DNA of 32,538 nt from Syntrophobacteraceae bacterium (GTDB lineage: Bacteria; Desulfobacterota; Syntrophobacteria; Syntrophobacterales; Syntrophobacteraceae), in assembly GCA_031292195.1 (NCBI GenBank), contig JARLHP010000139.1:1-32538 (forward strand), read 5' to 3'. Each line of letters starts with the position of its first letter. Position 1 is the stretch's first letter. Below, piece by piece: positions 14,729-23,402 of the stretch. The position numbers and the translations under genes are program-made. The notes below the pieces were generated by a model. That model was not told the DNA's origin and ran no database searches. It saw only the letters and a program-made list of their open reading frames with translations.

Positions 14729-17700
14729 ATGCAGTTGCAGAAAAATGAACGAAGGGCCTTGTGCGGCATTTGCCCGGCAGGTTGTTGGGTGATCGTCACT
14801 TGCGGCGCCGACGGGAAAATGAGTTCGGTCAGGGCCGACGAAGGCTCCCCCCTGGGCATAGTCTGCAAGCTCGGCCAGCATTCCGCCGAGATCGTCTATT
14901 CCGAAAACCGGCTTCAATATCCCTTGCGGAGGAAGGGGCCGAAGGGAACCTATGATTTTGAGAGGATAAGCTGGGAGGAAGCCTTTCAGACGATTGCAGG
15001 CAAACTCACTACCATCAAGGACCGGCACGGCCCGGAAGCGACGGCCATCTACACGGGCCGGGGAAGCTTCGAGCTGGCCCTGTGCGACGTGTTCCAGCCA
15101 AAGGACGTGGCGGTCTCGTCGGCTTCGAGCGTCCTTTTTCCCCTCGGGTCCCCGAATACCATGGGCGTGGGGGCCCTCTGCTATGTCTCCTTCGCCATGA
15201 TCGCTCCCCATGTGACGATGGGCGGGATGCTCATCAACATGTTTTCGGAGATTGAGAACTCGGAGCTGATAGTGGTCTGGGGGGCCAATCCGGCGACGGA
15301 CAGCCCTCCGCTGGAGCTCAACAGGATCCTGGAGGCGGTGGGGCGAGGGGCGAAGGTGGTGGTGATCGATCCGAGACGCACCCAGACGGCAAGGCTGACC
15401 GAGGCGGAATGGGTGCCCATCCGGCCGGGAACCGACGGCGCCCTGGCCCTGGGCCTGAGCCAGGTTTTAATCGAGGAAGAGCTGTATGACGAGCCTTTCG
15501 TGAAGCAATGGACACTGGGATTTCCGGAGTTTGCCCGATATGTGCAGCACTTCAGGCCGGAGGTGGTGGAATCGATCACCGGAGTTCCCCGGGAGACGGT
15601 GCGCAGCCTGGCTCGAAGGATAGCCGGGGCGCGCGGGGCTTCCCCGGTCATGTATTCGGGCCTGGAGTACAGCGACAGCGGGGTCCAGGCCATCCGGGCC
15701 ACCCTGGTGCTGTGGGCCCTGGCGGGACAGCTCGATATGCCCGGGGGGCGATGTTTTACGATGAAGCAGAATATATTCCCGATCAACCGGGAAGGGCATA
15801 TCCCCAATCCGAACCCCAAAAAAGCCCTGGGAGTCGAACGATTCCCCGTATACAGCGCCTACCGGGGAGAATCGCACGCCAGTTGTCTGCCGGACTCCGT
15901 TTTGCAGGGGAAACCGTACCGGATTCGGTCGCTGATGATCCTGGGGGCGTCGATGATCACGGCCTGGCCCCGGCCTGAAGTCTGGCGAAAGACCCTGGGG
16001 GCTCTCGACTTCCTGGTCTGTATCGATGTGAATCTCACGGCCGACTGCGCCTATGCCGATATTGTCCTGCCCGCGGCGACTTCCTACGAAATCGACTCCT
16101 ACATGACCTATGGCCCGCTCTTCCGGCTCCGGGAGAAGGTGATCGAACCTGTCGGCGAAGCACGCAATTCGTTTTTCATCCTGACCGAACTGGCGGAGCG
16201 GCTGGGATACGGCCATCTTTACCCGCGGACCGAAGAGGAGCTTTTACGGCACGTGCTGAAGGGGTCCCCCTTCACCCTGGAAGAGGTTCGCGCGGCCGGG
16301 GGCCAGGTCCAACTCGACACCGTCATGATGGAATACCGGAAATGGGAAAAGGGGTTGCTGCGGGCTGATGGGCAGCCGGGATTCGAGACCCCGACAGGAA
16401 AGTTCGAAATTTCCTCGACTATACTTGAAGAACACGGCTACGACCCTCTGCCCGTTTATACCGAACCTGCGGAAAGCCCCTTGAGCCGGCCAGAGCTTGC
16501 CGGAGAGTTCCCGCTGGTCTTCAATTCCGGTTCGCGGGTGACCACAGACTTCCGGAGCCAGTTCCACGGGGTCGTGGGGCTGGCAAAAGAACGGCCGGAG
16601 CCAACCGTTACGATCAACACCCGGGATGCCTCGGCCAGAAACATTGGTCAGGGAGACAGGGTGATTCTTCGGAGCCCCCGGGGTTCGGTCCGACTGCGGG
16701 CGCTTGTGAGCGACGACATCGTACAGGGCGCGGTCGATGCCAACATGGGAGGTGGAGGTCCCCTTGGTCCGAGAGCGTGGCAGGAATGCAACATCAACGA
16801 TCTCACGGACTTGAAATTCGACCCGATCTCCGGGTTTCCGATCTACAAGGCGCTGCTGTGCGAAGTCGAAAGGGCCAAGGAGCCGGGGCAAGCCATCGAA
16901 ATTGATTCCGGGGAGTCGGGTGTCGTTACCTTTAAAGCAACGCAGGCCGGGGTGGAAGCCTTGGAGAGCATCTACCTCGATCATAACGCCACCACCCATC
17001 CGGACCCGGAAGTGCGGGCCCTCATGGACGACTACCTGGAGAGCCGTTATGGGAACCCTTCGGCCATTTACCGGGAAGGCAGGGAGGCGAAGGCGGCGAT
17101 CGAGGAAGCCCGCAAGAAAGTGGCCAGACTGCTGGGATGCACGGCCCGCAGGATCGTTTTCACCGGAGGGGGCAGCGAGGCCAACAACCAGGTGATCAAG
17201 AGCCTGGCCCTGGCCGACTGGAACGGCAAAAAGAGGTTGATCACCTCGTCTATCGAGCACCCTTCCATCCTGAAGGTCTGCGACTGGCTGGAAAAATACG
17301 GGTTCAACGTGACCTGCCTGCAGGTGGATTCCTACGGGCGGGTCAGTCCCGAAGACCTCGAAAAGGCGATAACCGAGGATACCTTCCTGGTGAGTATCAT
17401 GGCCGCGAATAACGAGACGGGGTCACTTCAGCCCATCGCGGAACTTGCCGGGATCGCTCAGCGCCGGGGGGTGCTTTTCCATACCGACGCCGTCCAGGCC
17501 GCCGGAAAGGTCCCTCTCGATGTGGAAACGCTGGGCGTCGATTTTTTAACTCTTTCCGGCCACAAGTTTCACGGGCCCAAGGGTGTGGGCGCCCTGTATA
17601 TCCGGAAAGGGATCGAACTGGAGCCCCTGCTTCATGGCGGCGGGCAGGAAGGGGGGCTGCGGGCCGGAACGGAGAACACGGCGGGCATCGCCGGAGTGGG

Positions 17701-18124
17701 GAAAGCGGCGGAGCTGGCCGAGGAGCGTATCCCCGACATGAACCAGCGGGTTCGCCTCCTGAGGGACCGGCTGTGGGAAGGCATTCGGCGTCTAATTCCG
17801 GAGGCAAAGCTAAACGGACACCCGGAATACAGGCTCCCCAACACTCTTAACGTCTCCCTGCCGGGGATCCGGGGAGAGGCGATGGTGCTGGCCCTGGACC
17901 GGAAATCCGTTTTCCTCTCCTCGGGGTCCGCCTGCCGGGCGGGTTCTCCCAAACCTTCCCATGCCCTCTTGAACATGGGCTTATCGGAGGAAGAGGCTCA
18001 CTGCGCCCTGCGTATCTCCCTTGGCGCAGGCACCACGGAAACGCAGATCGACCAGACGCTCGCGCGGATGGAGGAAGTGATCCGCGAGTCGATGACAACC
18101 GTTCGTTTCGTGCCCTGCAGATAG
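14729..18124 (+). CDS. Molybdopterin oxidoreductase-cysteine desulfurase fusion (ergothioneine synthase type)
   Basis: This 1131-residue fusion has two complete enzymes. Residues 1-730 are a DMSO-reductase-family molybdopterin enzyme: a [4Fe-4S] site at C12, C15, C19 and C46, a likely metal ligand C151 in GALCYVSF, cofactor-binding VVWGANPAT (182-190) and DPRRTQT, and the molydopterin dinucleotide domain from about 590. Residues 748-1131 are a class V, NifS/IscS-type cysteine desulfurase: YLDHNATT (749), H844, PLP lysine K946 in SGHKFHGPKG and persulfide cysteine C1069 in SSGSACRAG. A published family of this exact build, the metallopterin-dependent ergothioneine synthase first described from Caldithrix abyssi, transfers sulfur to hercynine. 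The egtD gene directly downstream supports that role here. The ATG at 14729 has AAAAGG 9 nt upstream. The desulfurase domain is fused, so persulfide can pass inside one protein. No twin-arginine signal is seen; it should be cytoplasmic. Confidence 0.88.
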   Translation: MQLQKNERRALCGICPAGCWVIVTCGADGKMSSVRADEGSPLGIVCKLGQHSAEIVYSENRLQYPLRRKGPKGTYDFERISWEEAFQTIAGKLTTIKDRHGPEATAIYTGRGSFELALCDVFQPKDVAVSSASSVLFPLGSPNTMGVGALCYVSFAMIAPHVTMGGMLINMFSEIENSELIVVWGANPATDSPPLELNRILEAVGRGAKVVVIDPRRTQTARLTEAEWVPIRPGTDGALALGLSQVLIEEELYDEPFVKQWTLGFPEFARYVQHFRPEVVESITGVPRETVRSLARRIAGARGASPVMYSGLEYSDSGVQAIRATLVLWALAGQLDMPGGRCFTMKQNIFPINREGHIPNPNPKKALGVERFPVYSAYRGESHASCLPDSVLQGKPYRIRSLMILGASMITAWPRPEVWRKTLGALDFLVCIDVNLTADCAYADIVLPAATSYEIDSYMTYGPLFRLREKVIEPVGEARNSFFILTELAERLGYGHLYPRTEEELLRHVLKGSPFTLEEVRAAGGQVQLDTVMMEYRKWEKGLLRADGQPGFETPTGKFEISSTILEEHGYDPLPVYTEPAESPLSRPELAGEFPLVFNSGSRVTTDFRSQFHGVVGLAKERPEPTVTINTRDASARNIGQGDRVILRSPRGSVRLRALVSDDIVQGAVDANMGGGGPLGPRAWQECNINDLTDLKFDPISGFPIYKALLCEVERAKEPGQAIEIDSGESGVVTFKATQAGVEALESIYLDHNATTHPDPEVRALMDDYLESRYGNPSAIYREGREAKAAIEEARKKVARLLGCTARRIVFTGGGSEANNQVIKSLALADWNGKKRLITSSIEHPSILKVCDWLEKYGFNVTCLQVDSYGRVSPEDLEKAITEDTFLVSIMAANNETGSLQPIAELAGIAQRRGVLFHTDAVQAAGKVPLDVETLGVDFLTLSGHKFHGPKGVGALYIRKGIELEPLLHGGGQEGGLRAGTENTAGIAGVGKAAELAEERIPDMNQRVRLLRDRLWEGIRRLIPEAKLNGHPEYRLPNTLNVSLPGIRGEAMVLALDRKSVFLSSGSACRAGSPKPSHALLNMGLSEEEAHCALRISLGAGTTETQIDQTLARMEEVIRESMTTVRFVPCR

Positions 18125-18152
18125 GTCGGGCCGCCCTTGTTGCGAAAGGAAA

Positions 18153-19256
18153 ATGAAAGGACACCCTATGAATGGACCCGTTTCGAACCGGTGTGAAATC
18201 GGACCCGCGAGTATGGGTAAGAGTTCCGTCCGGAAGGCAAACCTGCAGATAGTGAATTACCTGAACGGAGATCACCGGGAGAAGATGCGCGAGGATATCC
18301 GGGAGGGAATGACCAAAAGACAGAAGCGCATTCCGGCCAAGTACTTCTACGACGCTCGCGGTTCCCGGCTTTTCGATCGGATTTGCATGACTCCCGAGTA
18401 CTATCCCACCAGGACCGAGTTGTCGATCCTGGAGAGTTCGGCCGCCGAGATCGTGCAATTTTTCCTGGAGGAAGGCGGAGACCTGATAGAGCTGGGCAGC
18501 GGCTCCAATCAGAAGATCCGAAAACTGCTCGACGGGATGCTTCATCCCCGGCTGGGGCCCGTCCGGTATGTTCCGGTCGAAATCAGCCGGAGCTGCCTGC
18601 TCGAATCCGCCCGGGAACTTCTAGACGACTATGAAAATCTCACCATCCTGGGGCTTTTGGCCGATTTCACGCAGCATCTGGGGGTTTTGCCCCGCGGCAA
18701 AAAGCTTCTCGCTTTTTTCGGCAGCACCATCGGCAATTTTACGGACGGGGAGGCGCTCAATTTTTTGAGAAGCGTCCGGGCGATCATGAATGGCGACGAC
18801 CGCTTTCTGCTCGGGCTGGATATGCTCAAACCCATCGAGATCATCGAGGCGGCCTACAACGACAGGCAAGGCATCACCTGCGATTTCAACCGGAACATCC
18901 TGGTGCACATCGACCGGGAGTTGGGGGCGGACTTCGACCCGGAAGATTTCGAACACCTGGCGTTCTTCAACACGGAAAACGAATGCGTGGAGATGCACCT
19001 TCGGGCCAGGCGCAACATCAAGGCCCGCATCGAAGAGTTGGGGCTGTGTGTGGAAATGAACAAAGGGGAAACCATTCACACCGAGATCAGTACGAAGTTC
19101 AGCCGCCAGAGGGCCCAAAGCCTTTTCCAGCGGGCCGGGTTGTCGGTCTCCAGGTGGATTACAGATCCAAGGGGCTGGTTTTCCCTGGTTGAACTGGAAG
19201 CCGGGGACATCCAACGAAACGAGCAACAGAGGGCGCCCGGAAGGAGGTGCAGGTGA
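18153..19256 (+). CDS. egtD: L-histidine N-alpha-methyltransferase (hercynine synthase)
   Basis: EgtD uses three S-adenosylmethionine to trimethylate the amino group of histidine, giving hercynine. The 367-residue product shows the family motifs in order: FYDARGSRLFDRICMTPEYY (about residues 65-84), the SAM site ELGSGSNQK (113-121), YVPVEISRSCL, FFGSTIGNF (188-196) and GLDMLKP (221-227). The length fits. Two starts are possible: the ATG at 18153 (AAAGGA 4 nt before) and the ATG at 18168 (GAAAGGA 6 nt before), which may be the better one. It follows the fusion enzyme by 28 nt and its stop overlaps the next start by 4 nt, so all are in one operon. No EgtB (oxygen-using sulfoxide synthase) or EgtC gene is present nearby, consistent with the oxygen-independent route. 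Confidence 0.95.
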   Translation: MKGHPMNGPVSNRCEIGPASMGKSSVRKANLQIVNYLNGDHREKMREDIREGMTKRQKRIPAKYFYDARGSRLFDRICMTPEYYPTRTELSILESSAAEIVQFFLEEGGDLIELGSGSNQKIRKLLDGMLHPRLGPVRYVPVEISRSCLLESARELLDDYENLTILGLLADFTQHLGVLPRGKKLLAFFGSTIGNFTDGEALNFLRSVRAIMNGDDRFLLGLDMLKPIEIIEAAYNDRQGITCDFNRNILVHIDRELGADFDPEDFEHLAFFNTENECVEMHLRARRNIKARIEELGLCVEMNKGETIHTEISTKFSRQRAQSLFQRAGLSVSRWITDPRGWFSLVELEAGDIQRNEQQRAPGRRCR

Positions 19257-20623
19257 AATACGATGCCATCATCATTGGCTCGGGGCAAGCCGGGAATCCG
19301 CTGTCCCGTGAACTGGCCGACCTCGGTTGGACCGTGGCCCTGCTCGAAAGAGCCCACCTCGGCGGCACCTGCATCAACACGGGGTGTACGCCCACGAAAA
19401 CCATGGTCCACAGAGCGCAGGTGGCTCACTATGCACGCCACGCCGCACGATGGGGCGTGCGCTCCGGACAGATCGACGTAGACCTGGAAAGCATCGTCCG
19501 GCAAAAGGATCACATCGTCCAGAGCTTTCGTGACGGCCTGCAAAGACAAGTCGACAGGCGTCCCAACCTGCGTCTATATCGCGGACAGGCCCGATTCGTG
19601 AGCCCGCACCGGCTTGAAGTGGGAGAGCATCTGCTGGAGAGCGAAAAAATCTTCATCGACACCGGCGCCCGTCCCCTCATTCCAACCATTCCGGGCCTGG
19701 ACAGGGTCGACTACCTGACCAACGAAAGCATTATGGGATTAACCCGGCTCCCGGCCCACCTGGTTGTTCTTGGAGGCGGTTACGTGGGGTTGGAGTTTGG
19801 CCAGATGTTCCGCCGCTTCGGCAGCCGGGTTACGGTAATCCACAACAGTGAGCAGATCCTGCCGAGGGAAGACCCGGAGGTGGCGGCCGAGCTTCAGAAA
19901 GCTCTTGCGACGGAGGGAGTGGACTTTCTGCTGGGCGCCCGGACAACGGCCATAGAAAAGAAGGAGGGCTCGATCATACTGACCGTCGAAGGAAATCAAG
20001 GCCTGTCCACTGTTACCGGGTCGAACATCCTGGTCGCCACGGGCCGGTTGCCCAACAGCGACGATCTGGGTGTAGACAAGGCGGGAATTGAAATCGATAA
20101 AAAGGGCTTCATCAAGGTCAATGGCCGCCTGGAGACGAATGTGCCCGGCATCTGGGCACTGGGGGACGTAAAGGGCGGGCCTGCCTTCACCCACATCTCC
20201 TATAACGATTTCCAGATCGTTTACGGCAACCTGGTCAAAGGCCGGGGGCTTTCGGTGGACAATCGGATTGTTCCTTATTGCGTGTTCACCGATCCCCAGC
20301 TTGGCTGCACAGGCATGACGGAAAAAGAAGCAAGAGCTAAAGGCTACCAGCTCAAGATCGGCAAAATTCCGATGACCGGCGTGGCTCGAGCTCTCGAACG
20401 CGACGAGACCGCCGGGCTTATGAAGATTGTGGTGGATGCGACGAACGATCATATCCTGGGCGCCTCCCTTCTATGCCCGGAAGCGGGTGAACTGGTCCAG
20501 ATACTGGTTGCGCTCATGCTCGCCAACCAGCCTTACACACTCCTTAAGGAGGCGATCTACATTCACCCGACGCTGGCCGAAGGATTTTTCTCCCTCATGG
20601 AAGATGTGAAGCCGGTGAAGTGA
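19253..20623 (+). CDS. FAD-dependent pyridine nucleotide-disulfide oxidoreductase
   Basis: The 456-residue product is a mercuric-reductase/lipoamide-dehydrogenase-like flavoprotein. It has FAD site GSGQAG (residues 9-14), redox disulfide C40-x4-C45 (TCINTGC), NAD(P) site VVLGGGYVGLEFG, FAD-binding GIWALGDV and the C-terminal catalytic pair H438/E443 (HPTLAE). It lacks both the N-terminal metal-binding domain and the C-terminal Cys pair of true mercuric reductases, so mercury reduction is unlikely. The operon suggests reduction of an ergothioneine-related disulfide, or electron transfer to the fusion enzyme; neither is shown. The GTG at 19253 has a perfect AAGGAGG 5 nt upstream and overlaps the egtD stop (GTGA), which points to translational coupling. 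The frame also opens at a GTG at 19247, inside the ribosome binding site. Confidence 0.9.
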   Translation: MKYDAIIIGSGQAGNPLSRELADLGWTVALLERAHLGGTCINTGCTPTKTMVHRAQVAHYARHAARWGVRSGQIDVDLESIVRQKDHIVQSFRDGLQRQVDRRPNLRLYRGQARFVSPHRLEVGEHLLESEKIFIDTGARPLIPTIPGLDRVDYLTNESIMGLTRLPAHLVVLGGGYVGLEFGQMFRRFGSRVTVIHNSEQILPREDPEVAAELQKALATEGVDFLLGARTTAIEKKEGSIILTVEGNQGLSTVTGSNILVATGRLPNSDDLGVDKAGIEIDKKGFIKVNGRLETNVPGIWALGDVKGGPAFTHISYNDFQIVYGNLVKGRGLSVDNRIVPYCVFTDPQLGCTGMTEKEARAKGYQLKIGKIPMTGVARALERDETAGLMKIVVDATNDHILGASLLCPEAGELVQILVALMLANQPYTLLKEAIYIHPTLAEGFFSLMEDVKPVK

Positions 20624-20649
20624 AAGCAGTGGACGAAAGGAAAAGGACG

Positions 20650-21045
20650 ATGGAAGATCAAAATATCCGGAGCGCGATTGAGCGCCACTGGGCCGCGTCC
20701 GCAGCCGCGGACCTGGAAGAGGAACACAATATTTATGACGACGACGCCCTGCTCGACTACCCTCAATCGGGCGAGCACATCCGTGGACGTCGCAATATCC
20801 AGGGGCTTCGCGCCCATCATCCTGACAAACCTTCCGGTTTTGGCGTGATTCGGATTCTGGGACGGGGCGATCTTTGGGTCTCCGAGTTCACCATCACGTA
20901 CCGGGACCGCTCGTTTTTCACCGTAAGCATCATGGAATTTAGAAACGGCAAGGTGGTTCATGAGACGCAGTACTTCGGCGAACCCTTTCAGGCCCCGCAA
21001 TGGCGGGCCGAGTGGGTGGAACGGGTGGGACCGCACTCGGAATGA
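20650..21045 (+). CDS. NTF2/SnoaL-like protein
   Basis: This 131-residue protein matches the SnoaL-like/NTF2 fold: a first helix with AIERHWAASAAADLEEEHNI, then DDDALLDYPQSGEHIRGRRN, GRGDLWVSEFTITYRD and a final FRNGKVVHETQYFGEPF before WRAEWV. This fold holds ketosteroid isomerases, dehydratases and many non-enzymatic binding proteins, so a reaction cannot be named. It starts 27 nt after the flavoprotein gene and probably ends the operon. The ATG at 20650 follows AAAGGAAAAGGACG; an upstream GTG at 20620 would overlap the preceding gene by 4 nt. Confidence 0.75.
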   Translation: MEDQNIRSAIERHWAASAAADLEEEHNIYDDDALLDYPQSGEHIRGRRNIQGLRAHHPDKPSGFGVIRILGRGDLWVSEFTITYRDRSFFTVSIMEFRNGKVVHETQYFGEPFQAPQWRAEWVERVGPHSE

Positions 21046-21089
21046 ACCGAAGGCCGTCCCGCGCCTCGCCCGTCGGCTGTTTTCTCCCT

Positions 21090-22604
21090 TCACCTTGTCG
21101 CCTTGAGCCTCAGGCCCTTGGGGATTAGGAGAAACTCCGCCAGGCCGAACAGGGCCTGCACCAGGAGGGCCAGAAACGCGGCGGGCACCGCGCCCTGGAG
21201 GATCAGTCCCAGGTCGTCCAGGCGGATTCCGGTAAGAATGGGCTGTCCGTAGCCGCCCGCTCCGATCAGTGCGCCCAAGGTGGCCGTTCCCACGTTGATC
21301 ACGGCCGAGGTCTTAATCCCGTTCAAAATAATTCCGGAGGCCATGGGGAGTTCGACCAGCATGAGTCTTGCTCCCGGTGGCAGACCAAGGGCTTCGGCCG
21401 ATTCCCGAATATCCCGTGGAACTTCATGAAGTCCCGCGTAGGTGTTTCTAACAATCGGAAGGAGGCTGTAGAGAAACAGCGCGGCAATGGCCGGCAGACC
21501 GCCGATTCCCAGAAGCGGGATCATAAAGACCAGAAGGGCCATGGCGGGAATGGTCTGGATGATGCCGACCACGGCCAAAATCACCTGTCCCGGGTACCGC
21601 CATTTTTCGGCTATGATGCCCAGGGGTAAAGACACCAGGATGGCGGCGCACAGGGAAATCGAAACCAGGTAGAGATGCTCTTTTGTATACTTCCAAACCC
21701 GTTGGGCCACGGTCTCCACGCGCACGCGGGATTCAATGGAGAGACGTTTGGCCAGAAAACGGGCCGCGATGCCGATTTCCGGCGCTTTTTTGAACTTGGC
21801 AAGTTCGTTTAGCTCGATCATTTCGGGTGCGGAAATTTTGCCATCGAGACTTTCCAGTGCGGCAATAAACCGGGGCGCACGCTTTTCCAGCTCCCTTCGA
21901 TAGAGAAAGACCGCCTTGTAGGCAGGAAAATAATGGAGGTCATCTTCGAGGGTACACAGGTCGTAATAGGCAATCTCGGCATCCGTGGTATAAACATCCG
22001 TGGCGTCGATAGAACCGGACGCGAGTCCCCGATAGGCGAGGTCGTGTTCCATGCCGAACACATTTTTCTGCGGGAGGTCGTAGCGGTCGCGCAGTCCGGG
22101 CCAGCCGTCCTCCCGGTTCATGAATTCGCTGCTGAACCCGAAAATCAACCCGGGATGGCCGCGCAGGTCCGAGATTCGAAAGAGTCCGAGTTTTTTGCAG
22201 GTTTGCCTCTTCATCCCCAGGGCATAGTTATCCGTAAAACCCAGGGAGGGAGTCATTCGGATGCCCAATCGGCCCAGGGCCGCCCGTATGGCTTTTTCGC
22301 CGTGGATTCCTTTACCGGCAAAGATCTCCTGGCTTATCGTGCCGGTATATTCCGGATAGAGGTCGATATCGCCCTTCAACAGCGCATCCCAGAGTACGCG
22401 CGTGCCTCCCAGCCCCTTGCGGTCGACGACCCTGGCCCCCGCACTCCGGGCGATCAGCGCGGCCATCTCTGCCAGCAGTACCGATTCGATAAACGTTTTG
22501 GAACCTATTACGACCTCGGGGGATGAGCCCAATGCCGGCGGCGGCGCTCCCATCTCCACGGCGAGAAGGGATAGAAGCGCTAGTAGAGGAAGGGCGTATT
22601 TCAC
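21090..22604 (-). CDS. Betaine/EgtU-type ABC transporter, binding protein fused to permease
   Basis: This 504-residue protein joins a substrate-binding domain and a permease. A signal-peptide-like segment (MKYALPLLALLSLLAVE) leads into an OpuAC-type binding domain (VVIGSKTFIESVLLAEM; DIDLYPEYTGT; TDAEIAYYDL). From about residue 310 there are five to six membrane segments with the inner-membrane permease EAA loop (SAEALGLPPGARLMLVELPM). The family imports glycine betaine, carnitine, choline or, in the EgtUV branch, ergothioneine. In EgtU the permease comes first; here the binding domain is first. The neighbouring cluster makes the betaine hercynine, so uptake of ergothioneine or hercynine is plausible but unproven. 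Its ATPase gene lies just upstream, with 6 nt between them. It converges with the cluster across 44 nt. Confidence 0.85.
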   Translation of the reverse strand: MKYALPLLALLSLLAVEMGAPPPALGSSPEVVIGSKTFIESVLLAEMAALIARSAGARVVDRKGLGGTRVLWDALLKGDIDLYPEYTGTISQEIFAGKGIHGEKAIRAALGRLGIRMTPSLGFTDNYALGMKRQTCKKLGLFRISDLRGHPGLIFGFSSEFMNREDGWPGLRDRYDLPQKNVFGMEHDLAYRGLASGSIDATDVYTTDAEIAYYDLCTLEDDLHYFPAYKAVFLYRRELEKRAPRFIAALESLDGKISAPEMIELNELAKFKKAPEIGIAARFLAKRLSIESRVRVETVAQRVWKYTKEHLYLVSISLCAAILVSLPLGIIAEKWRYPGQVILAVVGIIQTIPAMALLVFMIPLLGIGGLPAIAALFLYSLLPIVRNTYAGLHEVPRDIRESAEALGLPPGARLMLVELPMASGIILNGIKTSAVINVGTATLGALIGAGGYGQPILTGIRLDDLGLILQGAVPAAFLALLVQALFGLAEFLLIPKGLRLKATR

Positions 22605-22610
22605 CGTGTT

Positions 22611-23357
22611 TTATCCCATCACGTCAAAGAGGAGAGTGCGACGAGCGTTTATAAAGTGCGAGACAAAAGGTTCCGCCGGGCTTTGCAGAAGTTCCTTGAG
22701 AGTACCTGTTTGTATGATCCGCCCCTTGTGGAGAAGGACGATCAACTCCCCGAAGAAGGCCGCCTCCCCCATGTCATGGGTGACCAAGATAACGGTTTTG
22801 TTCAGTGTTTGAAAGATTCGCTTCAAGTCCTCCTGCAGTTCCGCACGGATCATCGGGTCGAGCGCCCCGAGCGGCTCATCGAGCAGGAGCACATGGGGGT
22901 CCAGCATCAGGGCGCGCATCAGCCCGACCCGCTGTCGCTGCCCGCCCGAGAGTTGCGCGGGAAAGCGGTCGAGTCCATCGAGAGGAAATCGTGTAATGTC
23001 CGCCAACTCATGGAGCCTCTTATCCACCTTCGCGCCCTCCCATTTATGATAGCGAGCCATGAGCGTCACATTACCGCGAACGCTAAGATGCGGGAAAAGC
23101 CCTCCTTCCTGAATCACGTATCCCATTTTTTTTCGGAGCGAAAGAGCGGTGTGAGGCAGTACTTCGGTACCGTAAAAATAGACGTGGCCTCTTTCCGGAC
23201 GAACAAGGCCGATAATGAGCCGCAGAAGGGTAGACTTTCCGCTGCCGCTCGGGCCGATCAGCACGGTCGTTTGACCTGGTTCGATCTTCAGATTGAAGGA
23301 CTGAACGGCTTCGACCGTGGAAGAGTAAGTCTTGGAGACGCCTCTTAACTCAATCAT
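22611..23357 (-). CDS. Betaine-type ABC transporter ATP-binding protein
   Basis: The 248-residue product has all ABC ATPase motifs: Walker A GPSGSGKST, Q-loop VIQEGGLFPHLSV, signature LSGGQRQR, Walker B VLLLDEPLGALDP and the switch histidine in ILVTHD. The closest resemblance is to the OpuCA/ProV group, but the protein ends soon after the core and lacks the C-terminal CBS domains that many of those have, as in EgtV-like short forms. It drives the fused binding protein-permease encoded just downstream. The ATG at 23357 fits the usual family start (MIELRGVSKTY). The open frame also reaches a TTG at 23396 without a clear ribosome binding site, so the start is uncertain. Confidence 0.9.
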   Translation of the reverse strand: MIELRGVSKTYSSTVEAVQSFNLKIEPGQTTVLIGPSGSGKSTLLRLIIGLVRPERGHVYFYGTEVLPHTALSLRKKMGYVIQEGGLFPHLSVRGNVTLMARYHKWEGAKVDKRLHELADITRFPLDGLDRFPAQLSGGQRQRVGLMRALMLDPHVLLLDEPLGALDPMIRAELQEDLKRIFQTLNKTVILVTHDMGEAAFFGELIVLLHKGRIIQTGTLKELLQSPAEPFVSHFINARRTLLFDVMG

Positions 23358-23402
23358 GGATGGCCTGTTTTCCTGAACCCCTTTTATTCGTGACAAGTCC
23401 GG

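Noticed and set aside
16244-17260. Long antisense ORF (338 codons) inside the Mo-enzyme/desulfurase gene
   Set aside because: It lies wholly opposite conserved catalytic motifs of the fusion gene and has a Pro/Arg/Gly-rich composition typical of the reverse frame of GC-rich genes.
14729-18124. Thiosulfate, polysulfide or formate respiratory reductase
   Set aside because: No iron-sulfur or membrane subunit genes follow and no twin-arginine signal is present; the fused desulfurase and the egtD neighbour point to ergothioneine synthesis.
19253-20623. Mercuric reductase (merA)
   Set aside because: Both the N-terminal metal-binding domain and the C-terminal cysteine pair are absent, and no other mer genes are near.
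18153-21045. Selenoneine or oxygen-dependent ergothioneine pathway
   Set aside because: No SenA/EgtB, SenB, SelD or EgtC-like gene is in the window.
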